From Natrinema ejinorense (lineage in GTDB: Archaea; Halobacteriota; Halobacteria; Halobacteriales; Natrialbaceae): a DNA stretch of 64,000 nucleotides. The position numbers were made by a program, and so were the translations under genes. Where the stretch lies: positions 496,001 through 560,000 of the forward strand of contig NZ_NXNI01000001.1 of the NCBI RefSeq assembly GCF_002494345.1, read 5' to 3'. Positions 24,698-33,963 of this stretch are shown here, piece after piece (positions within the stretch are counted from its first letter, which is position 1; each line of letters opens with the position of its first letter). The notes under the pieces are model-generated. The model saw only the letters and a list, made by a program, of their open reading frames with translations. It did not search any database and was not told the origin of the DNA.

Positions 24698-27219
24698 TAA
24701 TCACGGAGAAGGACAACGCGGCCCGCCGGATCGCCGACATCCTGAGCGGCGGGACCTACGACTCGAGCCGCGAGAACGGCGTCAACGTCTACGAGTGGGG
24801 CGGCAAGCGATGCGTGGGGCTGTCGGGGCACGTCGTCGGCGTGGACTTCCCCTCGGAGTACTCCGACTGGCGGGACGTCGAGCCCGTCGAGTTGATCGAC
24901 GCCGACGTCGAGAAGACGGCGACGAAGGAGAACATCGTCGCGACGTTGCGGCTGCTTGCCCGTCGCGCCCAGCGCGTGACGATCGCGACTGACTACGACC
25001 GCGAAGGGGAACTGATCGGCAAGGAGGCCTACGACATCGTTCGGAACGTCGACGACGACGTCCCCATTCGCCGGGTTCGGTTCTCCTCGATCACGGAGAA
25101 CGAAGTTCAGAGCGCGTTCGACGAACCCGACGAACTCGACTTCGACCTCGCGGCCGCCGGCGAGGCCCGTCAGATCATCGACCTCATCTGGGGGGCCGCG
25201 CTGACTCGCTATCTCTCACTGTCCGCGGGCCAGCTGGGCAACGACTTCATCTCCGTCGGCCGGGTGCAGTCGCCGACGCTGAAGCTGATCGTCGACCGTG
25301 AGCGCGAGATCGAAGCCTTCGATCCCGAGGACTACTGGGAGATCTTCGCGGACCTCGCGAAGAGCGAGGCGCAACGCGCCTCGGAGACGTCGAGCGGTGA
25401 GGAACCGCGAGACGACGACACGCCCTTCGAGTCCCAGTACTTCTACCGCGACGAGGACGACAACGAGGCCGAGCGCGTCTGGGAGGAAGCCACCGCGGAC
25501 GCGGTCTACGAGACGCTCGCCGACCGCGAGGCCGCGACCGTCGTCGACGTCAATCGGCGGACCCGCACCGACACGCCGCCGGAGCCGTTCAACACGACCC
25601 AGTTCATCCGCGCGGCCGGTGCCATCGGCTACTCGGCCAAGCGGGCGATGTCGATCGCCGAGGACCTCTACACCGCCGGCTACATCACGTATCCGCGGAC
25701 CGACAACACCGTCTACCCCGACGATCTGGACCCCGAGGAGCTCTTAGACGAGTTCGTCGGCCACTCCTCGCTCGGGGAGTCCGCCGAGTCGCTGCTCGAG
25801 GCCGACGAGATCGTTCCGACGGAGGGCGACGAGGAGACGACCGACCACCCGCCCATTCACCCGACGGGCGAGATCCCGAGCCGCGGCGACGTGGGCGACG
25901 ACGAGTGGGAGGTCTTCGAACTCGTCGTCCGGCGGTTCTACGCGACCGTCGCCGAGGCTGCGGTCTGGGAACACCTCAAGGTCGTCGCCGAGGTCGACGA
26001 CTACCGGCTCAAAGCGAACGGCAAGCGCCTCGTCGAGCCCGGCTACCACGACGTCTATCCGTACTTCTCCACGACTGAGAACTACGTCCCCGACGTCGAC
26101 GAGGGTGAGGAACTGACGCTCTCCGACGTCGAACTCGAGGCCAAACAGACCCAGCCGCCCCGTCGCTACGGCCAGTCGCGGCTCATCGAGACCATGGAGG
26201 AGATGGGGATCGGGACGAAGTCGACCCGTCACAACACCTTGGAGAAGCTCTACGATCGGGGCTACATCGAGAGCGATCCGCCGCGCCCGACCAAACTCGC
26301 GATGGCCGTCGTCGACGCGGCCGAGAACTACGCCGACCGCGTCGTCAGCGAGGAGATGACCGCACAACTCGAGGCCGACATGGACGCCATCGCGAACGGC
26401 GAGGCGACGCTCGACGATGTGACCGACGAATCGCGCGAGATGCTCGAGGAGATCTTCGAGAACCTCGCGGACTCCCGCGAGGAGATCGGCGACCACCTCC
26501 GGAAGTCGCTGAAAGACGACAAGCGACTCGGCCCCTGTCCCGAGTGTGGCGAGGACCTGCTCGTGCGCCGGAGCCGCCACGGCTCCTACTTCATCGGCTG
26601 CGACGGCTATCCCGACTGTGAGAACACGCTGCCGCTGCCATCGACCGGCAAACCGCTCATCCTCGAGGAGGAGTGCGAGGAACACGGCCTGAACGAGGTC
26701 AAGATGCTCGCGGGTCGACAGACGTTCGTCCACGGTTGCCCGCTCTGTAAGGCCGAGGATGCCGGTGAGGGGCCGGTGCTGGGCACATGTCCGGAGTGTG
26801 GCGACGAGCACGACGGCGAACTGGCGGTCAAAACGCTCCAGAGCGGGTCGCGGCTCGTCGGCTGTACGCGCTACCCCGACTGTGAGTACTCGCTACCCCT
26901 GCCCCGGCGCGGCGAGATCGAGGTCACCGACGAGTACTGTGAGGAACACGACTTGCCCGAACTCGTCGTCCACAGCGGCGACGAGCCCTGGGAACTGGGC
27001 TGTCCGATCTGTAACTACCAGGAGTTCCAGGCCCGCGAGAGCGAGTCGGGCTCCGATCTCGAGGCGCTGGACGGCGTCGGCGCGAAGACCGTCGAAAAAC
27101 TCGCCGACGCGGGGATCGAGGACCTCGAGGATCTGACCGACGCCGACCCCGACGCAGTCGCGGACGACGTCGAGGGCGTCAGCGCCGATCGCATTCGCAG
27201 TTGGCAGGCGAAGGCGTAG
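24688..27219 (+). CDS. topA: DNA topoisomerase I (type IA)
   Basis: 843 residues, GTG start with an AGGTGAG-like Shine-Dalgarno (about 24676) and the family beginning 'ELIITEKDNAARRIADIL'. The TOPRIM part is at about 1-150 (TDYDREGELIG for metal). The active-site Tyr335 is in GYITYPRTDN. The central region includes GQLGNDFISVGRVQSPTLK. At the C-terminus there are several zinc-ribbon modules starting at about 615 (CPECGEDLLVRRSRHGSYF..CDGYPDC; then ECEEHG/CPLC, CPECGDEHDG/CTRYPDC, YCEEHD/CPIC) and a final helix-hairpin-helix (LEALDGVGAKTVEKLADAG). It relaxes negative supercoils by cutting one strand. Length and domain order are normal for haloarchaea. Confidence 0.93.
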   Translation: MELIITEKDNAARRIADILSGGTYDSSRENGVNVYEWGGKRCVGLSGHVVGVDFPSEYSDWRDVEPVELIDADVEKTATKENIVATLRLLARRAQRVTIATDYDREGELIGKEAYDIVRNVDDDVPIRRVRFSSITENEVQSAFDEPDELDFDLAAAGEARQIIDLIWGAALTRYLSLSAGQLGNDFISVGRVQSPTLKLIVDREREIEAFDPEDYWEIFADLAKSEAQRASETSSGEEPRDDDTPFESQYFYRDEDDNEAERVWEEATADAVYETLADREAATVVDVNRRTRTDTPPEPFNTTQFIRAAGAIGYSAKRAMSIAEDLYTAGYITYPRTDNTVYPDDLDPEELLDEFVGHSSLGESAESLLEADEIVPTEGDEETTDHPPIHPTGEIPSRGDVGDDEWEVFELVVRRFYATVAEAAVWEHLKVVAEVDDYRLKANGKRLVEPGYHDVYPYFSTTENYVPDVDEGEELTLSDVELEAKQTQPPRRYGQSRLIETMEEMGIGTKSTRHNTLEKLYDRGYIESDPPRPTKLAMAVVDAAENYADRVVSEEMTAQLEADMDAIANGEATLDDVTDESREMLEEIFENLADSREEIGDHLRKSLKDDKRLGPCPECGEDLLVRRSRHGSYFIGCDGYPDCENTLPLPSTGKPLILEEECEEHGLNEVKMLAGRQTFVHGCPLCKAEDAGEGPVLGTCPECGDEHDGELAVKTLQSGSRLVGCTRYPDCEYSLPLPRRGEIEVTDEYCEEHDLPELVVHSGDEPWELGCPICNYQEFQARESESGSDLEALDGVGAKTVEKLADAGIEDLEDLTDADPDAVADDVEGVSADRIRSWQAKA

Positions 27220-27447
27220 GTTCGGATCCGCGTTTTGACGGTTTGCACCCTCTCTAGGAGAAGACGGCGGGCAGTTGCGAGTAGCGGGACCGCGTCACCA
27301 TGACGAGGAACGCGGCCGAGCCGACGACTCCGAGCGCCTCGACGGTGTCTCGCCGGATGCGAGTCGATCGGCGCGCGAACCCAACGGGATCGCTGGGCCG
27401 TGACTCGAGCCGGGTGAACTAAGCGGATCTCGGCCGTGTTCGGACCC

Positions 27448-28095
27448 GTGACTGACCCACGCGACCGGTGGAACGAGCGATACGAAGCGCCCATCGCCGA
27501 ACTTCCCGACGATCCCGTTCCGGAACTCGAGGACCGAGTGTCGACGCTTCCGGACGGTCGCGCGCTCGACGTCGCGACGGGAACCGGCCGAAACGCCGTC
27601 TTCCTCGCCGAACACGGCTACGTGGTGGACGCGGTCGACGTGTCCGACGTGGCACTCGAGCGCGCCCGCGATCGGGCCGCCGACCGGGGCGTCGACGTGA
27701 ACTGGATCCGTGCGGACGTGGCGGATTTCGATCCCGGCTGCCAGCGCTACGACCTGATCACCGTGAGTTTCTTCGCCGCCCTCGAGTGGCTGCCCGATCT
27801 CAAGGACGCGCTCGCCCCCGGCGGCGTCTTGCTCACCGAACACCACCTCCGTTCGAGCGACCCCGTCGCCGGCCCCTCGAGCGATCGCTACCGGTATCGA
27901 TCGAACGACCTGCTGCGGGCGTGTCTCGACCTGACGGTCCTCTCCTACGAGGAACGACGGCGGCCGATCGCGGGCGACGGGGACGACGCCGACGAGACTG
28001 TCGCCGTGGCGACGCTCGTCGCGCGACGCTCGAGCGGTGGTCGGCAGTCGTATCCGAACGAGTCCGTCGCTGACTCGGACGGCACGTCCCGGTGA
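27448..28095 (+). CDS. Class I SAM-dependent methyltransferase (TehB-like)
   Basis: 215 residues from a GTG at 27448 (MTDPRDRWNERYEAP); an alternative GTG at 27436 adds four residues. The N-terminal RWNERYEAPIAELP is usual in tellurite-resistance-like (TehB) and thiopurine-type methyltransferases. Motif I is ALDVATGTGRNAVFLAEHG (residues ~39-57), motif II VDAVDVSDVALERARDRA, and post-I is YDLITVSFFAALEWLPDLKD. The substrate is unknown. It stands alone, followed by LysE in the same direction. Confidence 0.82.
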   Translation: MTDPRDRWNERYEAPIAELPDDPVPELEDRVSTLPDGRALDVATGTGRNAVFLAEHGYVVDAVDVSDVALERARDRAADRGVDVNWIRADVADFDPGCQRYDLITVSFFAALEWLPDLKDALAPGGVLLTEHHLRSSDPVAGPSSDRYRYRSNDLLRACLDLTVLSYEERRRPIAGDGDDADETVAVATLVARRSSGGRQSYPNESVADSDGTSR

Positions 28096-28255
28096 GACAC
28101 GCCGTTCCACGAACCAGTTTCCGGACGGCGAAGCGCTGGACCGTTCTTTCGAGAGCGCTCTCACGAGCGGAGACGCGACGATATTTCCGCCCCTAATGGC
28201 GTTCTCAGGGCAGTTCGCTGCGTTTTTCACACACCGGTGCCGAGATCGAGATCCC

Positions 28256-28936
28256 ATGGCGTCCCTCGTCGTCACGGCACTGGCTGGCGTGATCTTCGGC
28301 CTCGCACTCGCGGCCCCGCCGGGGCCGATGAACGCGATCATCGCCGAGGAAAGCGTCGTCCGGGGCTGGCGGGCCGGCTTCCGGGCCGGGCTGGGTGCGA
28401 TGCTCGCGGACGCGATCTTCTTCGTCCTCGCGCTGGCCGGCATCGTGGCCGTCCTCGATCGCGTTCCGGCCGTTCGACCCGCGCTCTACCTGGCCGGGGG
28501 CTGTCTCATGTTGTACTTCGCGGTCGGTGCGATCGGCGACGCGAGGGCTGCCACGTCGTTTACCGACGCCAGCCGGGCCGCAGCGACGGGGTTTCGCAAG
28601 ACGTTCGTCCTCTCGTTGACCAACCCCTACCAGATCGGCTTCTGGCTCACCGTCGGCGTCGGCCTCCTCGAGCCGGGAACCCTCGACGTCCTTGCGTACG
28701 CACCGGCCGTGGGGCAGGCGCTCGCCGGGACGTTGGTCGTCCGGACCGGGTCGCCGGCGCTACTGATCGGCTTCTTCGGCGGGATCGCCGTCTGGATCGT
28801 CACCTATCCGGCCGCCCTGGACGCGGCGGGTCGACGCGTCGACGCCTTTGCGCCGGCCGTTGCCGCACTGAGCGCGGTCGTCCTCGTCGGCTTTGGTCTC
28901 CTCTTTCTCGCGTTGGGGACGCTCAGACTCCTCTGA
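28256..28936 (+). CDS. LysE family amino acid exporter
   Basis: 226 residues with six predicted helices. The N-terminal signature is FGLALAAPPGPMNAIIAEESVVRGWRAG (first helix and the Pro-Gly-Pro loop, residues ~14-40), then MLADAIFFVLALAG, and later a SLTNPYQIGFWLTVG motif: this is the LysE/RhtB family of amino acid and small-metabolite exporters. ATG at 28256 is chosen because it directly precedes helix 1; a CGTTTTTCA box lies about 25-30 bp upstream. A 10-bp hairpin (28962-28990) lies just after the stop. Confidence 0.85.
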   Translation: MASLVVTALAGVIFGLALAAPPGPMNAIIAEESVVRGWRAGFRAGLGAMLADAIFFVLALAGIVAVLDRVPAVRPALYLAGGCLMLYFAVGAIGDARAATSFTDASRAAATGFRKTFVLSLTNPYQIGFWLTVGVGLLEPGTLDVLAYAPAVGQALAGTLVVRTGSPALLIGFFGGIAVWIVTYPAALDAAGRRVDAFAPAVAALSAVVLVGFGLLFLALGTLRLL

Positions 28937-28961
28937 TACGGTCTCCCGTCAGTCAGTGCCA

Positions 28962-28990
28962 GTGGGACCGCGACCGCCCTGCGGTCCCAC
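28962..28990. terminator. GC-rich hairpin between convergent genes
   Basis: GTGGGACCGC (28962-28971) and GCGGTCCCAC (28981-28990) form a perfect 10-bp stem around GACCGCCCT. It is 26 bp beyond the lysE stop and 63 bp beyond the stop of the minus-strand HD gene, so it may end both transcripts. Its core resembles the core of the ~83 bp repeats, but the outer arms do not match. Confidence 0.4.
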
Positions 28991-29053
28991 CGGTCGATCG
29001 GGACAGCAAACCGTATGAGCGGGACCGATGGCACGACCGACTGCGTCCGGCGG

Positions 29054-29728
29054 CTACTCGCCGAGCGCGGCGATCTCGTCCTCGAGCCACTCGCGGAACC
29101 ACTTGACGCGTTTCAGGCGCTGGTGGGCGATGCTCTCGGCGGTATCGCTCTGGACGCGCGAGGCGGCGTCGTACCCGCGTTCGAGGACCCGCTCGATCAT
29201 CTCGTCGCAGTCCATGTGGGTGCGTGACTCATACCCCATCCGCAACAGCATCAGTGCGGTGCCGTTCGCGCCGACCTTGTCGAGCATGTCGGCTTCGATG
29301 AGACACTGCGTCTCGAGTGCGACGTCGGTCAGATCGCCCTGATAGGAGTGGTGTTCGATGGCGCGACACACCTGCTGGATGAACGATTCGGGGTAGTTGG
29401 CACGGGACTCGAGGTACTCGCGGGCGACGCGAGCGCCGGCCTCGGCGTGGAGTTCCTGATCGGTCTCGAGTTTGGCGACGTCGTGGAAGAGGGCGGCGAC
29501 GCGGGTGACGTCGACGTCGGCACCCTCCTTCTCGGCGATCTCCGTCGCGAGATCGACCACGTTGAGGATGTGGTTGTGCCGGTATTCCGCGGAGTGCCAG
29601 GGGTACCAGCGCATGCGACCGCCTTCCTCTTCCTTTTCGACGCTGGCGGCGAGATACTCGAAGACGAACCCTTGCATCTCCTCGAACTCCGCGTCGGTCA
29701 CTCGGGTTTCCTTTATTTCAACGCCCAC
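29054..29728 (-). CDS. HD domain protein (phosphohydrolase-like)
   Basis: 224 residues. The HD motif is RVAALFHDVAKLETDQELHA (about residues 77-96) with an upstream His in RHNHILNVVDLA and a downstream AIEHHSYQG; H-HD-D ligands appear complete. Such proteins cleave phosphate esters of nucleotides or other substrates; which one is unknown. The start is a GTG at 29728 (MGVEIKETRVTDAEF). The 29729-29971 region upstream has a short inverted sequence CGTGATAGTCACG (about 29822-29834), which could be an operator. Confidence 0.78.
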   Translation of the reverse strand: MGVEIKETRVTDAEFEEMQGFVFEYLAASVEKEEEGGRMRWYPWHSAEYRHNHILNVVDLATEIAEKEGADVDVTRVAALFHDVAKLETDQELHAEAGARVAREYLESRANYPESFIQQVCRAIEHHSYQGDLTDVALETQCLIEADMLDKVGANGTALMLLRMGYESRTHMDCDEMIERVLERGYDAASRVQSDTAESIAHQRLKRVKWFREWLEDEIAALGE

Positions 29729-29971
29729 GATAGATCCCTCCGCAATAGACGAACGATAGTCATTAACGGAATGTTCGGTCGTTTCGTTCTTTAGCCTTTG
29801 GTTCGGGCCGGTTTCGATGAGACGTGATAGTCACGTATGAATATGTGACGTGGCCGACCGACAGCCACTCGCCGTCCAGTTGTCGGTTGGCACTCGAAAA
29901 CCCGCGGTCCGACCGTCGCAATCCCACCATTTTCCGTTAAAGTCAAACAGTCGGCTCTGGAACGGAGAGGT

Positions 29972-30388
29972 ATGAGCAGCGAACAGGAAGCGGAGTCGAT
30001 CCGATGTCTCGTCGCCAAAGTGGGTCTCGACGGTCACGATCGCGGTGCCCACGTCATCGCTCGAGCGTTCCGGGACGCCGGGTTCGAGGTCATCTACTCC
30101 GGATTGCACAAAGCCCCCGACGAAATCGTCCAGGCCGCGGTCCAGGAGGACGTCGACGTGCTCGGCATCTCCATTCTCTCGGGTGCCCACGATACGCTCG
30201 TCCCGAAGATCATGGACGGACTCGAGGAGTACGGTGCCAAAGAAGACACGCTCGTCCTCGCCGGGGGCGTCATCCCCGAGGAGGACCGTCCGGGGCTCAA
30301 GGAAGCCGGTGTCTCGGCTATCTTCGGCCCCGGCACCTCGATCGAGGAGACCATCGAGTTCGTCCGCGAGAACGCGCCCCAGCGATGA
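29972..30388 (+). CDS. Methylmalonyl-CoA mutase, cobalamin-binding (small) subunit
   Basis: 138 residues: a free-standing B12-binding domain. The base-off/His-on motif is KVGLDGHDRGAHVIARAFRD (DxHxxG, His ~22), followed by SGLHKAPDEIVQAA, VLGISILSGAH and a GG motif in LAGGVIPEED, which bind the lower ligand tail of adenosylcobalamin. The mutase interconverts methylmalonyl-CoA and succinyl-CoA. The catalytic large subunit is not in the window. It has a good Shine-Dalgarno-like GGAGAGG before ATG 29972 and is joined to MeaB downstream by an ATGA overlap, forming the usual chaperone pair. Confidence 0.9.
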   Translation: MSSEQEAESIRCLVAKVGLDGHDRGAHVIARAFRDAGFEVIYSGLHKAPDEIVQAAVQEDVDVLGISILSGAHDTLVPKIMDGLEEYGAKEDTLVLAGGVIPEEDRPGLKEAGVSAIFGPGTSIEETIEFVRENAPQR

Positions 30389-31482
30389 GCATGGATTCGG
30401 ACGACGAATCGTTGCTCGAGGCGCTACTGACGGGCGAACACCGCGCGCTCGCCCGCGTCATTTCGAAGATCGAGAACCGGGCGCCGGGATACCGCGACCT
30501 CGTCTCGGAACTGTACGCCCACACGGGCGACGCCGACGTGATCGGGATTACCGGCTCGCCGGGTGCGGGCAAGTCGACGCTGGTCGACAAGCTCGCAGAG
30601 GAGTACCGCGACCGCGGCGAGACGGTCGGAATCATCGCGATCGATCCCTCCTCACCCTTTACCGGCGGGGCCGTCCTCGGCGATCGGATCAGGATGGCCT
30701 CCACGGTCGGTGACATGGACGTCTTCGTCCGGTCGATGAGCGCCAGAGGCACCTTGGGCGGGCTCTCGACGGCGACGGCGGACGCGGTCAAGGCGATGGA
30801 CGCCTTCGGCAAGGACAAGATCATCATCGAGACCGTCGGTGCCGGGCAAAACGAGATCGACATCGTCCGGACCGCCGACACCGTCGCCGTGCTCGTTCCG
30901 CCGGGGTCGGGCGACGACATCCAGACGCTGAAAGCGGGCATCCTCGAGATCGCCGACGTCTTCGTCGTCAACAAGGCCGACCGCGATGGAGCCGACCGGA
31001 CCGTCCAGGAACTGCGGGAGATGGTCCACCTGGGCGAGGAAAGCGGTCCCGGCGGTGGCGGTGGCGGCCACCACGGCGTCGGTGCGATGGGCGGCGGTGG
31101 TGACGACTGGGGAGCCACCGACGGAGACGACGAAGACGAGAGCTGGACCCCACCAATCGTCGAAACGGTCGCGACGAAGGGGACCGGCGTCGAGCACTTT
31201 ATCGACGAACTCGCGAATCACCGAACGTACCTCGTGGATTCGGGCACCCGCGCGGAGAAGGTCCGCCAGCGCTACGCCGAGGAGATCCGCACGCTGCTGC
31301 GAGAGGACGTCCATTCCCTGCTCGAGACGGAACTCGCCGACAGCGGCGGCGTCGACGAACTCGCCGAAGCCGTCCGCCAAGGCGAGACCGACCCGTACTC
31401 CATCGCCAGCGACGTACTCGCACCCGTCGAGGCCTGCGTCGAGCGCCTCGAGACCGGCGTCGACGGCTCGAGCGTGGAGTAA
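30385..31482 (+). CDS. meaB: MeaB-like GTPase, methylmalonyl-CoA mutase chaperone
   Basis: 365 residues. P-loop GSPGAGKSTLVDKLAEEY (about residues 56-73), then AIDPSSPFTGGAVLGDRIRM (switch region), IIETVGAGQNEIDIVRTADT (switch II), and NKADRDG (NKxD) - the MeaB/ArgK family. MeaB protects the mutase and gates cobalamin loading. Between about residues 217 and 250 there is an unusual insert: a Gly/His/Asp-rich loop (GPGGGGGGHHGVGAMGGGGD then DWGATDGDDEDE), absent from bacterial MeaB, which could bind metal or simply be a flexible halophilic insert. Start codon overlaps the stop of the B12-binding subunit (ATGA). Confidence 0.9.
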   Translation: MSMDSDDESLLEALLTGEHRALARVISKIENRAPGYRDLVSELYAHTGDADVIGITGSPGAGKSTLVDKLAEEYRDRGETVGIIAIDPSSPFTGGAVLGDRIRMASTVGDMDVFVRSMSARGTLGGLSTATADAVKAMDAFGKDKIIIETVGAGQNEIDIVRTADTVAVLVPPGSGDDIQTLKAGILEIADVFVVNKADRDGADRTVQELREMVHLGEESGPGGGGGGHHGVGAMGGGGDDWGATDGDDEDESWTPPIVETVATKGTGVEHFIDELANHRTYLVDSGTRAEKVRQRYAEEIRTLLREDVHSLLETELADSGGVDELAEAVRQGETDPYSIASDVLAPVEACVERLETGVDGSSVE

Positions 31483-31549
31483 CGGTCCCGTCCAGACATC
31501 GATCACCGGGGATCACGCGCTCGAGCGTGCCCTGCTGTTTTCGCTGCCG

Positions 31550-32422
31550 TTATCGTCCGAGATCGAGCCCGAACGGGCGGGCGATGGACTCGGATGTTCG
31601 TTCCGGGACCAGTTCGTCCGGCAGGACGTCCCAGTCGAGTTCGTCCTCGCCGGGGACCCCATCGGTCTCGAACGCGGGGTCGTCCGCAGGCGGCAGGTCG
31701 CGGGCGTCCGTCGGGGGTGCGTCGTGTGCGTAGATGCTCGCTGGGTGATCGACGGTCCAGACATGTAACATACAGGGCGTCCGACAGGGAAACTCGAGGT
31801 CGCCCTCCTCGAAATCGCGTTCGTAGGCCTGTCGGTAGTACCACCACGCAAACCGTCCGGGAAGGCCCGTGTGTGCGTGCCACGGCGAACACAGCTCTTC
31901 GGACTCGTCCGTACCGTAGACCGCCGGCGGTTCGACCGGCTCCCCGCCATCGGTCGCAATGAACATGACGCCGATCGATCGCCAGGAGTCGTTGTCGACG
32001 AGGACCGACTCCGGCCGCTCGGGATCGAGCACCGCGTCGTCCCCGATGTACTCCGGACTGAGCCAGTGTGACCAGCTGTCGTCCCCCGTTTCGAGCGTGT
32101 CGAAATACGGCTTGAACCCCGCATCGATCAGCGCGTCCGCGTCGGGGTACCGACGCTCGAGTGCGTCGGCGACCGCCGACTGAAGTTCGACCGTCGCCGG
32201 GTGGTCGTCCGCACAGCCGTCCATGCTCGCCCCCTCGCAGTGGGTCATTCCGGGCTCGATGGTCGCGTCCGGGCAGTCCCCATCGAACCGTCGGGCCGTC
32301 TCACCTCGGCCCGCACCGTCGTCGGCCCGGACACTGTCGACGGCCCCAAGTGCGGCCGTTCCCGCCGACGCCCGCAACAGTGCCCGTCGGGACACGATCG
32401 AATCGTCGCCGCTGTCGTACAT
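31550..32422 (-). CDS. Tat-exported protein of unknown function
   Basis: 290 residues. The signal has a twin-Arg motif: SIVSRRALLRASAGTAALGA (Arg at ~11-12), so it is exported folded by the Tat pathway. The mature part is acidic and has several Cys and Trp residues (GMTHCEGASMDGCADDHP; WSHWLSPEYIGDDA; CSPWHAHTGLPGRFAWWYYR; CRTPCMLHVW). The cysteines might form disulfides. No domain is recognised. ATG at 32422 is chosen so that the signal is close to the N-terminus; an upstream ATG at 32452 adds ten residues. It is monocistronic. Confidence 0.72.
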   Translation of the reverse strand: MYDSGDDSIVSRRALLRASAGTAALGAVDSVRADDGAGRGETARRFDGDCPDATIEPGMTHCEGASMDGCADDHPATVELQSAVADALERRYPDADALIDAGFKPYFDTLETGDDSWSHWLSPEYIGDDAVLDPERPESVLVDNDSWRSIGVMFIATDGGEPVEPPAVYGTDESEELCSPWHAHTGLPGRFAWWYYRQAYERDFEEGDLEFPCRTPCMLHVWTVDHPASIYAHDAPPTDARDLPPADDPAFETDGVPGEDELDWDVLPDELVPERTSESIARPFGLDLGR

Positions 32423-32522
32423 ACCAGCACGTCCCACACCGACGACCGGCATGAAACCATGTTGCCGGTCGGACTGACAGTCCCTCAGCGGGACACAGCC
32501 GGCACCTCGCGGATCGGCTCCG

Positions 32523-32897
32523 CTATGACAGCGTCGACTCGAATTCCGCTGCGATCCAGACGGCCGGAGGTACGTCCTCCTCCTCGACGAAGCGAGTGAT
32601 CTCCCGGCCGTCGTCGTCTTCGACGACGATCGTCGGGATCAACTCGATGTCGTACTCCTCGACGCCGGGTCCTTGTTTGTCCTCGTCGAGGGCGAACTCC
32701 TCGATTCGGTCGTCGGGGACGGCGGCCGCCTCGAGGGCAGCGCCGAAATCGGGTAACAGGGCGCGACAGTCCTTACACCAGTCGCCGCCCCATATCTTGT
32801 ATCGCAGTTCGTCGTTGTGTGCCGTGAGCGTCTCGACCGCCGCCTCGTAGGACGCCGCGTCCCAGGTCGGGTTTGGCCGCATCGTCTCGAGACTCAT
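32523..32897 (-). CDS. Thioredoxin-like protein (WCKDC motif)
   Basis: 124 residues with the redox motif GGDWCKDCRALLPDF (Cys41 and Cys44), and a cis-Pro in ELIPTIVV, as in the thioredoxin fold. The N-terminus (MSLETMRPNPTWDAASYEAA) and the WCKDC variant mark the TlpA/DUF953-like small thioredoxins of haloarchaea rather than classical WCGPC thioredoxin. It probably reduces disulfides in the cytoplasm. It is transcribed alone. Confidence 0.85.
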   Translation of the reverse strand: MSLETMRPNPTWDAASYEAAVETLTAHNDELRYKIWGGDWCKDCRALLPDFGAALEAAAVPDDRIEEFALDEDKQGPGVEEYDIELIPTIVVEDDDGREITRFVEEEDVPPAVWIAAEFESTLS

Positions 32898-33039
32898 ACG
32901 GCGTCGTTACGGACGGACGGGCTTAACAACCGTGTTCCGGGCCGTTCGTATTCTTGTACGTCTTCGGACGGTCGCCTCCAGCCCTTGGCACGCACCGGGA
33001 ACGCACGCCCCGTCGACGGAGAAAAACCGTTTCGTCGCG

Positions 33040-33963
33040 TTATTCGGCCGGCTGTATGATGCTCTGGCCGCTCTCGAGTGCGAGCCCTCCCTCGAGCGTC
33101 CGGACGGGGTAGGGGATGTCGATTCCTTCCTCGTCGAACCGGCGTTTGACTGCGGTGACGTACTCCCCGCGTGTCCGAACGAAGTCGGCGCGGGAGGGAT
33201 TCGAGATCCAGAACCGCGACTGGAGGCCGACGTCGGAGTCGCCGAGTTCCGTCAGCCGGACTGAGGGTGCGGGATCGTCCATGATATCCGGATGGCGCTT
33301 GGCTTCGTCGACGATGATTTCGGTTGCGCGGTCGATGTCGTCGTTGTAGCCGATCCCGAAGACGAACTTCAGACGGAGCTTGTTGGCGTCGACGGGGTTC
33401 TTGAGAACGCCGTCGGTCAGCGCCGAGTTCGGGACGGTCAGCAGTTCGTTGTCGAACGTTCGCACGCGGGTCACGCGGAGGCTGATGTCCTCGACGGTGC
33501 CAGAGTACGTGCCGTCGTCCCACTCGATCCAGTCGCCGATGCGGAACGGCTTGTCGGTGTAGATGAACACGCCGGCAACGAAATTAGCGATCACGTCCTG
33601 CATGGCGAACCCGACCGCGAGCGCCCCGGCCGCCGCGATGCCCGCCATCGAGACGAGGAAGTTCCCGTAGCCAGCGAAGCTGAACGCGACCGCGAACGCG
33701 AGAAACGCGATGCCGAACTTGGTAAGCATCAACAGCGGGTTCTGGGCGTGTTCGTCCAGCTCCCGCCTGTTCATGGCCCGCGTGACGAGTGGCACGACGA
33801 GGAGCCGGCCGACGACCCAGATCGCGACCAGCGCGATGACGAACCGGATCGCTCCCTCGGCCGTTCCGGCCTGTGCTGCGGTCAGCCCCGCGTTCTCGAG
33901 TGCGCTGCCGATCGGACCGAGCTCCGTCGCCTGCAGCGGGGCGGACCCGGCCCCGACGCTCAT
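33040..33963 (-). CDS. MscS-type mechanosensitive ion channel
   Basis: 307 residues: three transmembrane helices (about 25-50, 70-95, 95-125). The third, pore-lining, helix reads AGIAAAGALAVGFAMQDVIA, followed by NFVAGVFIYTDKPFRIGDWI, the MscS signature (GDxIxW). The cytoplasmic vestibule follows, with VPNSALTDGVLKNP. MscS opens under membrane tension to release osmolytes. Its start overlaps the stop of the YhbY-like RNA-binding gene by 4 bp (33960-33963), so the two form one transcript. Confidence 0.9.
   Translation of the reverse strand: MSVGAGSAPLQATELGPIGSALENAGLTAAQAGTAEGAIRFVIALVAIWVVGRLLVVPLVTRAMNRRELDEHAQNPLLMLTKFGIAFLAFAVAFSFAGYGNFLVSMAGIAAAGALAVGFAMQDVIANFVAGVFIYTDKPFRIGDWIEWDDGTYSGTVEDISLRVTRVRTFDNELLTVPNSALTDGVLKNPVDANKLRLKFVFGIGYNDDIDRATEIIVDEAKRHPDIMDDPAPSVRLTELGDSDVGLQSRFWISNPSRADFVRTRGEYVTAVKRRFDEEGIDIPYPVRTLEGGLALESGQSIIQPAE

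Noticed and set aside
25744-26811. 355-codon minus-strand frame within topA
   Set aside because: Shadow of the topA coding strand, whose domains and active site are complete.
28962-28990. Possible fifth member of the palindromic repeat family
   Set aside because: The core GACCGC...GCGGTC matches copy A, but the outer arms and length do not; recorded as a hairpin only.
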